NCBI GenBank assembly: GCA_034658635.1
Contig: JAYEFL010000012.1
Span: forward strand, 1-6,124
Source: JABHCC01 sp034658635
Lineage (GTDB): Bacteria > Bacteroidota > Bacteroidia > Bacteroidales > UBA12481
Length of the DNA: 6,124 bases
Direction of reading: 5' to 3'
Position 1 is the first letter of the stretch. Every line of letters starts with the position of its first letter. Position numbers and translations under genes: made by a program. Shown in pieces: positions 1-4,771 of this stretch. A model generated the notes under the pieces. The model was not told the origin of the DNA and made no database searches. It saw only the letters and a list, made by a program, of their open reading frames with translations.

Positions 1-578
1 GCACAAAATTTGTGCACCAGGGTTCGGCAATATTCATCTGTAATCCAGGCTGGATTGGCGAGCTGACCGGGTTCCCTGAAAAAGTCAATGAAGCCATCGC
101 TGGTTTTTGCCCACTTGAGAATAATAAACGGCCTTTTTTTTGTGTGGAAAGTATTGAATCGTCTGTTTAACTCTCTGGCTTCTTTTTCCAGAACTCTCTC
201 AGTAACTTCAACTCCATGTTGTCTTAAATGATGTAAGCCTTTTCCTGCTACCAGAGGATTGGGATCGGTCTGGCCTACAACAACTTTAGCAATTTTTTTA
301 GTGAGAATCAGTTCAGTACAAGGGGGCGTTTTTCCAATATGATTGCAAGGCTCGAGATTTACATAAAGAGTAGAATCAGGGAGTTTTGATGTATCTCTCA
401 CTGACCTGATCGCTTCAACTTCTGCATGTGGCATTCCTGCCTTATGATGATATCCCTCGCCGATGATTTGATCCTGATAAACAACTACCGCTCCAACCAT
501 TGGATTAGGTGCAGTATGACCCAGTCCAAGTCTTGCCAATTGCAAGCATCGTTGCATATATCTCAGGTCTTTTTCCAT
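1..578 (-). CDS. ribD: RibD, bifunctional riboflavin biosynthesis deaminase/reductase (N-terminal part, cut by window edge)
   Basis: Translation from the ATG at 578 gives 192 residues before the window ends, so the C-terminal half is missing. Residues 1 to about 145 are the zinc-dependent pyrimidine deaminase domain: APNPMVGAVV at 23-32, the zinc-ligand and proton-shuttle motif HAE at 51-53, and EPCNHIGKTPPC at 76-87 giving zinc ligands C78 and C87. The reductase domain then begins (FIILKWAKTSDGF) and reaches WITDEYCRTLVHKFC at the edge. In the family these domains deaminate the pyrimidine intermediate derived from GTP and then reduce its ribose side chain with NADPH, in the cytoplasm. The usual residue after EPC is C or S; here it is N, which is not a ligand. 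The start fits the family N-terminus (MEKDLRYMQRCLQLA). The gene is divergent from prmC. No FMN riboswitch fits the 62-bp gap. Family assignment is firm. Confidence 0.96.
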   Translation of the reverse strand, partial: MEKDLRYMQRCLQLARLGLGHTAPNPMVGAVVVYQDQIIGEGYHHKAGMPHAEVEAIRSVRDTSKLPDSTLYVNLEPCNHIGKTPPCTELILTKKIAKVVVGQTDPNPLVAGKGLHHLRQHGVEVTERVLEKEARELNRRFNTFHTKKRPFIILKWAKTSDGFIDFFREPGQLANPAWITDEYCRTLVHKFC

Positions 579-585
579 TCGCTGT

Positions 586-593
586 CAAAAATA
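586..593 (-). promoter_or_regulatory. Putative Bacteroidota -7 promoter element for ribD
   Basis: On the minus strand this reads TATTTTTG, a full match to the TAnnTTTG -7 element used by the main sigma factor of Bacteroidota. It lies 7 bases upstream of the ribD ATG, so transcription would start at or very near the start codon and the mRNA would be almost leaderless. I see no clear TTG -33 element at the expected spacing, so the call rests on the -7 box and its position only. Confidence 0.4.
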
Positions 594-626
594 GCAAGAA
601 AATTTCTTCAGTTCAGCATTTGGTGC

Positions 627-634
627 TAGTTTTG
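627..634 (+). promoter_or_regulatory. Putative Bacteroidota -7 promoter element for prmC-recX
   Basis: TAGTTTTG matches TAnnTTTG and lies 6 bases before the prmC ATG at 641, again predicting a very short or absent 5' leader. A TTTG occurs at 619-622, but it is too close to be the -33 element. The box lies 33 bp from the ribD -7 box on the opposite strand, so the two divergent promoters would share DNA and may compete for polymerase. Confidence 0.35.
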
Positions 635-640
635 AGATTG

Positions 641-1531
641 ATGAACAATTCAATAAACCGTAAGATTGTCAGTCTGCCGTTTTGGTTTGAGCAGGAACTG
701 GGAGCCGATTATTCCAGAGAGGAGGCAAGAGCTATGGCAAGAGTAGTAACAGAGGAGGTTACCGGGAAGAGGATGGTTTCTGTTTTGGCTGATCAGGAGG
801 CAGAATGGTCAAATGCACAGCTTATTGAAGTAAACAGAATTCTGTTAGCCCTGCAAGACAATGAGCCTTTGCAATATGTACTTGGGGTTGCAGATTTTAT
901 GGATCTCAGGTTTGAAGTAGTTCCGGGTGTATTGATTCCAAGAGGAGAAACAGAAGAATTGGTTAATTGGGTGATTGGAGATTTGATAAAGAGGGGAGCC
1001 GGTAGAGGTGATGGGCTTCGGATTTTGGATATTGCTTGTGGTTCGGGAATTATCGGAATTTGTCTTGCCAGAGAATTTACTAAAGCGCATGTTACGTGCA
1101 CTGATTTGTATCCTATCCCGCTGGAAATTACTCGAAAAAATGCGAAACTGAATGGTGTGGATATTGAAGTAGAGGAAATGGATGCATTGAATCCTTCTAC
1201 TGCATGGCTGATGAGATCGTTTGATGTGATTGTTTCAAATCCCCCTTATGTGACTGAGAAACAGAAAGCTTTGATGAATCCGAATGTTCTTGACAATGAG
1301 CCTGTGACCGCTCTTTTCGTGAAGGATGATGATCCCCTGGTTTTTTACCGGCAAATCAGCAAGTATGCTTCCAAGGTGATGAAATCAGACGGCTGCCTGT
1401 ATTTTGAAATCAATGAAGAACTTGGAAACGAAACTAAATCTCTGGTAACCTCGTATTTCAAATTTGTTGAGTTGAAGAAAGATATTCATGGAAAGGAACG
1501 AATGATCAAAGCATATGATAGACTTCAATAA
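641..1531 (+). CDS. prmC: PrmC (HemK), release factor glutamine N5-methyltransferase
   Basis: This 296-residue protein is of normal family length. Family function: it transfers a methyl group from S-adenosylmethionine to the glutamine of the GGQ motif in release factors RF1 and RF2, which raises termination efficiency. The N-terminal helical domain contains EPLQYVLG (75-82). Next comes the PGVLIPRGETEELV stretch (95-108), where the family usually has RPET, so G102 is a small departure. The SAM-binding motif I is ILDIACGSGIIGI (128-140). The catalytic NPPY is at 200-203 (IVSNPPYV), and the end HGKERMIKAY is typical. I chose the ATG at 641: an in-frame ATG at 509 would add 44 residues unlike the family and would run across the ribD start. 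The 3' end overlaps recX by 17 bp, suggesting one transcript. One likely substrate, RF2, is encoded at 4772-5864. Confidence 0.95.
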   Translation: MNNSINRKIVSLPFWFEQELGADYSREEARAMARVVTEEVTGKRMVSVLADQEAEWSNAQLIEVNRILLALQDNEPLQYVLGVADFMDLRFEVVPGVLIPRGETEELVNWVIGDLIKRGAGRGDGLRILDIACGSGIIGICLAREFTKAHVTCTDLYPIPLEITRKNAKLNGVDIEVEEMDALNPSTAWLMRSFDVIVSNPPYVTEKQKALMNPNVLDNEPVTALFVKDDDPLVFYRQISKYASKVMKSDGCLYFEINEELGNETKSLVTSYFKFVELKKDIHGKERMIKAYDRLQ

Positions 1532-1988
1532 GGCACTGGCCAAGATGATGGATGCTTGCTCACGTGCTGAGAAATGCACCCGGGATATTAGAGACAAACT
1601 CAGGAAGTGGGAGCTGCCGGAGTCTCAGATTGCAACAATTATAGAACAACTTAAGGAGCAGAAATTTATTGATGATAATCGATATGCTAAGGCTTTCGTC
1701 AGAGACAAAAGTCAGTTTAACCGCTGGGGAAAGACCAAAATTCGTTATCATTTGCAGGCAAAAGGAATTCCGGCAGAAGCGATTGTCATAGCACTGCAAG
1801 AAATAGAAGAGGATAAATATCAGGAACAGCTGGAACATATTCTACGGAATAAGATCCGTGGAATGGTACCAATTGAAGATTACTACCAGGCCAAAGCAAA
1901 ACTAATCAGATTTGCAGCCAGCCGAGGATTCGAAGCAGAATTGGTTTATGCTGCAGTTGACAGGCTGTTGAAGGAAATGTCAGATTAG
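1515..1988 (+). CDS. recX: RecX, RecA-modulating protein
   Basis: This 157-residue all-helical, highly charged protein matches RecX in length and pattern. Three-helix repeats are visible: SRAEKCTRDIRDKLRKW (16-32) followed by IATIIEQLKEQKFIDDNRYAKAFVRDK, a very typical RecX segment, then GKTKIRYHLQAKGIP, and a C-terminal repeat with RFAASRGFEAELVYAAVDRLL. In the family RecX binds RecA filaments and the RecA monomer and usually limits recombination and SOS activity; it has no catalytic residues. The ATG at 1515 is the first possible start, because an in-frame TGA lies at 1503-1505. It sits inside the end of prmC (17-bp overlap), which suggests translational coupling. No Shine-Dalgarno sequence is present. 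The gene is followed by the repeat island and has no obvious U-tailed terminator. Confidence 0.93.
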   Translation: MIDFNKALAKMMDACSRAEKCTRDIRDKLRKWELPESQIATIIEQLKEQKFIDDNRYAKAFVRDKSQFNRWGKTKIRYHLQAKGIPAEAIVIALQEIEEDKYQEQLEHILRNKIRGMVPIEDYYQAKAKLIRFAASRGFEAELVYAAVDRLLKEMSD

Positions 1989-2026
1989 TTGAACTTCTAG
2001 AGTAACGTTACAGCATCATTGTCAAA

Positions 2027-2042
2027 GCACCAATAGCGGTGC
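2027..2042. repeat. GCACC/GGTGC hairpin at the left edge of the island
   Basis: GCACC (2027-2031) pairs with GGTGC (2038-2042) around AATAGC. The matching place in the second copy (2355-2370) has two arm changes and no longer pairs fully. Confidence 0.55.
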
Positions 2043-2103
2043 AACTTCGCCAGAATGCCCTTTCGATGTAGCAGTGCAACTTCGTCAGAATGCCCTTCTG
2101 AGT
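2034..2103. repeat. Two tandem 35-bp units, first array
   Basis: Units start at 2034 and 2069 (TAGCRGTGCAACTTCG...). A third begins at 2104 but departs after its first 16 bases into the GGTGC hairpin. The unit at 2034 differs from the one at 2069 at several positions, chiefly near its right end. Inside the intact unit, TCAGAA-TGCCC-TTCTGA forms a 6-bp stem with a 5-base loop (2085-2101). In the 2034 unit this stem is largely broken. Units are directly adjacent with no spacers, so this is not a CRISPR array. Confidence 0.85.
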
Positions 2104-2107
2104 TAGC

Positions 2108-2129
2108 GGTGCAACTTCGGAAAGGCACC
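2108..2129. repeat. GGTGC...GCACC hairpin with inner stem, copy 1
   Basis: GGTGC (2108-2112) pairs with GCACC (2125-2129). Inside, CTT (2115-2117) pairs with AAG (2122-2124) around CGGA, leaving AA as a bulge. It is repeated identically at 2436-2457. Confidence 0.6.
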
Positions 2130-2163
2130 CTCCCAAAAGAACACCAAAAACACGAAAAAGCAT

Positions 2164-2189
2164 TGTCATCCTGAACTCGTTTCAGGATC
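2164..2189 (+). repeat. 26-nt REP-like hairpin element, copy A
   Basis: The form is TGTCATCC-TGAA-CTCGT-TTCA-GGATC. ATCCTGAA (2168-2175) pairs perfectly with TTCAGGAT (2181-2188) around a 5-base loop. It is followed by TGGAAG (2193-2198) and GTTGC (2201-2205). From memory, sequences of this form are scattered between genes in many bacteria, including Bacteroidota; that is not shown by this window alone. Confidence 0.8.
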
Positions 2190-2288
2190 GGGTGGAAGTT
2201 GTTGCGGAGTATCGTCAAAGCACCCCTTAGAAGCAACACTGCCACCATGCAAAGGCACTCCATCGAAACATCGCAGCAACCTCTTCCA

Positions 2289-2314
2289 GATCCCGGGTCA
2301 AGCCCGGGATGACA
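2289..2314 (-). repeat. 26-nt REP-like hairpin element, inverted variant
   Basis: Read on the minus strand it is TGTCATCC-CGGG-CTTGA-CCCG-GGATC, the same architecture as copy A in opposite orientation. The 8-bp stem ATCCCGGG/CCCGGGAT (2290-2310) is perfect. The four inner stem bases differ from copy A on both arms in a pairing-preserving way. The flanks TGGAAG (2288-2283) and GTTGC (2280-2276) follow with the same 2-base spacing as in copy A, so the shared element is longer than the hairpin. Confidence 0.8.
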
Positions 2315-2361
2315 ATGGATTCTCGATGTATTTTACCGTAGACCAACGATGCTATCACCAA

Positions 2362-2431
2362 TAGCAGTGCAACTTCGTCAGAATGCCCTTCTGAGTTAGC
2401 AGTGCAACTTCGTCAGAATGCCCTTCTGAGT
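2362..2431. repeat. Two tandem 35-bp units, second array
   Basis: Units at 2362 and 2397 are identical to each other and to the unit at 2069. A truncated third unit begins at 2432. Each intact unit carries the 6-bp-stem hairpin TCAGAA-TGCCC-TTCTGA (2378-2394 and 2413-2429). Confidence 0.88.
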
Positions 2432-2435
2432 TAGC

Positions 2436-2457
2436 GGTGCAACTTCGGAAAGGCACC
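2436..2457. repeat. GGTGC...GCACC hairpin with inner stem, copy 2
   Basis: Identical to 2108-2129 as part of the perfect repeat. Confidence 0.6.
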
Positions 2458-2491
2458 CTCCCAAAAGAACACCAAAAACACGAAAAAGCAT

Positions 2492-2517
2492 TGTCATCCT
2501 GAACTCGTTTCAGGATC
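2492..2517 (+). repeat. 26-nt REP-like hairpin element, copy B
   Basis: Identical to the element at 2164-2189, as part of the 154-bp perfect repeat. The paired arms are 2496-2503 and 2509-2516. Confidence 0.8.
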
Positions 2518-2565
2518 GGGTGGAAGTTGTTGCGGAGTATCGTCAAAGCATTTCATTGAGGTACT

Positions 2566-2587
2566 GGTGCAACCACGCAAAAGCACC
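2566..2587. repeat. GGTGC...GCACC hairpin beside the phosphoesterase stop codon
   Basis: GGTGC (2566-2570) and GCACC (2583-2587) pair around a 12-base interior that differs from the other copies. The element lies 6 bases beyond the TAA of the minus-strand phosphoesterase gene, so it would fold at the 3' end of that mRNA. There is no T-run, so I do not call it an intrinsic terminator. Confidence 0.5.
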
Positions 2588-2593
2588 GTCAGA

Positions 2594-3502
2594 TTAATCG
2601 TTCCAGGTTGGCTCCCATTCAAAATCCACGTACTCCCAACTAAAGTCGTCTCCCTGAACTTTTATTCTAAGGAATCCTTCCTCCATTCCATTTCGTGCGC
2701 CTCTCCACCAGTTTGCTGATACTGCTCCCCCTGTGATGAAATGAGTTTTGCCTCCTATGTTTATGTCTTCAAGATCGTGTAAGTGTCCCTGGAGGACCAA
2801 TTTGAGGTTTTTTTCTCCAAACAAATCCAGAACTTCTTTACTGTTATTGATAATGCCGCCTTCTGTATGAACTGCCAGTCCGCCTCTTTTTATCTGGCTC
2901 ATGGCAGAGATCAGAGGAATATGCACCGAAACTATTATCGGGGTTTCCGAACTAACCCCATTGAGATCTTTTCTTAACCATTCAATCTGTTCAGGACTAA
3001 CTCCTCCACGATATGCCCGCTCTTCAGTTTCCATCACTGAATTCAATACGATGAAATGCCAGCCTTTATGATTGAAAGAATAATAAGTTTTACCCATGTA
3101 TCTTCGGTACATTTTATCGCCATAGTCTGGATCTGAAGGCTCTATTTCATCCCTCATATAGAAAGCATAGTGTTCATGGTTGCCAGGAGTATTGTATACC
3201 GGCATGTTAAACTTCTTTTGCAATTCGAGATACAACTGATACAAAGAGTCTGCACGTTCTTTAGTCTGATCCAACGCATCCATTATCAGGTCTCCTCCGG
3301 TGAGAACAAAATCCGGTTTCAAACTATTTACTTTTTCAATTGCTTTTAAAAAACCTTCAGCAGCCTGACTTTCAGGCTGAACATGGATGTCGGTCAAAAA
3401 AACAAACTCGAAATTATTATCCTTTGTCTCTTGAGCATTCAGGTTGAAGCCAATTAGTAATAAAAAGATCCAGATACTGATTTGAGTAAAATTATTTTTC
3501 AT
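2594..3502 (-). CDS. Exported calcineurin-like metallophosphoesterase
   Basis: This 302-residue protein starts with a clear signal peptide: MKNN, a hydrophobic stretch at 8-21, and a likely cleavage after NAQ (residue 24). There is no lipobox cysteine, so it is probably periplasmic. The two-metal phosphoesterase motifs follow in order: DIH (38-40), GGD (69-71), GNHE (107-110), VHIP with H194 (193-196) and GHLH (239-242). All metal ligands and the catalytic histidine of GNHE appear intact. Family members cleave phosphomonoesters or phosphodiesters, including cyclic nucleotides, sugar phosphates and lipid phosphates; the substrate cannot be told from sequence. The gene lies 8 bp downstream of the DUF1343 gene and is probably on the same mRNA. 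The ATG at 3502 is chosen because it gives the complete signal peptide. No Shine-Dalgarno sequence precedes it. Confidence 0.92.
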   Translation of the reverse strand: MKNNFTQISIWIFLLLIGFNLNAQETKDNNFEFVFLTDIHVQPESQAAEGFLKAIEKVNSLKPDFVLTGGDLIMDALDQTKERADSLYQLYLELQKKFNMPVYNTPGNHEHYAFYMRDEIEPSDPDYGDKMYRRYMGKTYYSFNHKGWHFIVLNSVMETEERAYRGGVSPEQIEWLRKDLNGVSSETPIIVSVHIPLISAMSQIKRGGLAVHTEGGIINNSKEVLDLFGEKNLKLVLQGHLHDLEDINIGGKTHFITGGAVSANWWRGARNGMEEGFLRIKVQGDDFSWEYVDFEWEPTWND

Positions 3503-3510
3503 TGATTTGT

Positions 3511-4710
3511 CTATTTAGTAGTGTATAAAAGTATTTCTTCTCTTTTCTCTTTGAATTCCTTATGTCCGCCATTCTCCAGTTCAGTTAATTCTTCTGAAGA
3601 TCCATTGCTTTCAATCCATTTTCGGATAGCAGGGGATCCGTTTATAAAATCTATTGCAAGTCCTTTGGTTTCATACTCATAAGGATTGGTATGCCAGAAT
3701 TTTTCCAGTTTTAACTCATGATAGAGCACTCTGAAAATATTTTGCATTAGCTTCCAGGGTTCAAATTCATCACGATAGGTGCTATGTACCTGAAAGCCGC
3801 CGCAAACCTTATTCATGTGTTTCTGAAAAGTAGGCTTGAAAAATGTAGGTCTTAGAGCAAATCCTGACAATCCAGCCTTCTCCAACTCCTTGTTAAGAAC
3901 AGGTCCAAGTCTGTATGGATCCAATTCAGGGTGCCCTATTAATTCAAGACTTCGTGTAGTGCCTCGTCCTTCAGACAGTTCTGTTCCCTCAATTAATACT
4001 GTTCCGGGAAAAACCAATGAGCCGGAGTAAGTAGGTAAATTTGGAGAAGGATTGACCCAGGTAAGTCCTGTATCATCCCAGTGCATGTTGCGTTTCCATC
4101 CTGTCATCGGAATAACTTCAAGATTAACCTGATTGTTAAATTCCTTATTAAAAAGCAAGGCCATCTCACCAAATGTAAGTCCGTGCCGCATCGGTATCTG
4201 TCCCATGCAAACAAACGAGTACCATTCAGCCTGGGGTAAGTTACCCTCTATTGTTAAACCATCAATGGGATTCGGACGATCAAGAACCATTATCCGGATG
4301 TCTTTTCCTATACATGATTCCATGATAAGATAAAGCGTCCAGATATATGTATATACTCTGGTTCCAACATCCTGAAGATCGATAATCAGCGTATCCAAGC
4401 CCTCAAGCATCTCAGGAGAGGGCTTTCTGGTTTCGCTGTAAAGGCTATAAACCGGGATACCCAGGGATGGATGAATCTGATGATTGGTTTCAATCATATT
4501 GTCCTGATCCAGGGATGCGAATCCATGTTGTGGACCAAAAAGCCGGTCTAGTCGTTTTCCAATCAGTTGATTAATAGCCATATATCCTGGCTCGAGTTTG
4601 TGGTTCACCGAGGCTTCATGTCCTAGATAAGCTACTTTATTTCCTGGATTTGAAAGAAGTTTAGGGTTGTTTAAAAGTATCTCAAGACCAGTCTGAATTT
4701 TATTGGGCAT
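3511..4710 (-). CDS. DUF1343 / YbbC-NamZ family protein (possible exo-muramidase-like), no signal peptide
   Basis: This 399-residue protein matches the DUF1343 family along its length. Motifs are FGPQHGF (58-64), QDNMIE (69-74), LQDVGTRVYTYIWTL (112-126), LDRPNP (143-148), MRHGLTFGE (174-182), PSPNLP (221-226), EGTELSEGRGTT (241-252) and CGGFQVH (303-309). Characterised members such as NamZ of Bacillus subtilis are exo-beta-N-acetylmuramidases that release MurNAc from peptidoglycan fragments. From memory, those carry PEHG followed by an AGE motif, whereas this one has PQHG and QDNMIE, so it may belong to another branch and its activity is uncertain. It has no signal peptide, and an in-frame TAG just upstream of the ATG excludes a longer N-terminus, so it looks cytoplasmic. 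It is the first gene of a pair with the exported phosphoesterase and is divergent from prfB. Confidence 0.9.
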   Translation of the reverse strand: MPNKIQTGLEILLNNPKLLSNPGNKVAYLGHEASVNHKLEPGYMAINQLIGKRLDRLFGPQHGFASLDQDNMIETNHQIHPSLGIPVYSLYSETRKPSPEMLEGLDTLIIDLQDVGTRVYTYIWTLYLIMESCIGKDIRIMVLDRPNPIDGLTIEGNLPQAEWYSFVCMGQIPMRHGLTFGEMALLFNKEFNNQVNLEVIPMTGWKRNMHWDDTGLTWVNPSPNLPTYSGSLVFPGTVLIEGTELSEGRGTTRSLELIGHPELDPYRLGPVLNKELEKAGLSGFALRPTFFKPTFQKHMNKVCGGFQVHSTYRDEFEPWKLMQNIFRVLYHELKLEKFWHTNPYEYETKGLAIDFINGSPAIRKWIESNGSSEELTELENGGHKEFKEKREEILLYTTK

Positions 4711-4747
4711 AGGGTAAGATTTATCGGGCTAAATATAGTGGTTTTTA

Positions 4748-4755
4748 TACTTTTG
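4748..4755 (+). promoter_or_regulatory. Putative Bacteroidota -7 promoter element for prfB
   Basis: TACTTTTG matches TAnnTTTG and lies 16 bases upstream of the prfB ATG, predicting a leader of roughly 10 bases. No clear TTG -33 element is seen at the usual spacing. On the other strand, a near match TATATTTA (4737-4730) could serve the DUF1343 gene but misses the final G, so I do not list it separately. Confidence 0.45.
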
Positions 4756-4771
4756 TGATAAAATTATTCTG

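Larger units (their letters stand above)
2069..2222. repeat. 154-bp perfect direct repeat, copy 1
   Basis: All 154 bases are identical to 2397-2550. In order it holds one 35-bp unit, a truncated 35-bp unit that becomes the GGTGC/GCACC hairpin, an A-rich linker, the TGTCATCC hairpin element, and a tail with TGGAAG and GTTGC. Identity breaks at both ends: G2068 against T2396 on the left, and C2223 against T2551 on the right. Confidence 0.95.
2397..2550. repeat. 154-bp perfect direct repeat, copy 2
   Basis: Identical to 2069-2222. It is preceded by another full 35-bp unit (2362-2396), whereas the unit before copy 1 (2034-2068) is diverged. It ends 43 bp before the stop codon of the phosphoesterase gene. 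Confidence 0.95.
2028..2587. repeat. Tandem duplication with 328-bp period, about 1.7 copies
   Basis: Positions 2028-2355 form one unit and 2356 to about 2587 a second, incomplete one. The same 328-bp offset is kept throughout. CACCAATAGC is at 2028 and 2356, the core 2069-2222 equals 2397-2550 without a mismatch, and the diverged tail from 2241 matches the tail from 2569 at 15 of 18 positions. Between these tails, 2223-2240 and 2551-2568 are poorly alike. The unit therefore arose as a duplication whose centre stayed or became identical while its edges diverged. Confidence 0.85.
1989..2593. other. 605-bp non-coding repeat island between convergent genes
   Basis: This stretch separates the 3' ends of recX and the phosphoesterase gene. 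It holds no supportable gene. Open frames on the minus strand (1997-2263 and 2355-2546) are readings of the duplicated repeat: they share an identical stretch of protein and have no family features. The DNA is built from a 328-bp-period duplication, 35-bp units and several perfect short hairpins, listed separately. No hairpin has a run of T on either side, so classical intrinsic terminators are not evident, although the hairpins could still protect the 3' ends of the two mRNAs. Confidence 0.85.

Noticed and set aside
426..629. Plus-strand open frame of 67 codons
   Set aside because: It lies antisense to the well-supported ribD coding sequence and has no recognisable features.
509..640. Longer prmC start at 509
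   Set aside because: The 44 added residues do not match PrmC and would run antisense through the ribD start and both predicted promoters.
579..640. FMN riboswitch upstream of ribD
   Set aside because: The gap is only 62 bp and shows none of the conserved RFN helices; the predicted leader is almost absent.
2168..2188. Hairpin as an intrinsic terminator of recX
   Set aside because: The stem is perfect but no T-run follows on either strand, and it lies 180 bp past the recX stop codon within a repeated element.
1997..2263. Minus-strand open frame of 88 codons in the repeat island
   Set aside because: It is a reading of the duplicated repeat; its middle is identical to the frame at 2355-2546, it contains the hairpin element, and it has no family features.
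2034..2431. Short regular repeats suggesting a CRISPR array
   Set aside because: The 35-bp units are directly adjacent with no spacers, only two full units occur per array, and no cas genes are visible.
2355..2546. Minus-strand open frame of 63 codons in the second repeat copy
   Set aside because: Same repeat-derived translation as the frame at 1997-2263; open only because the DNA is a copy.
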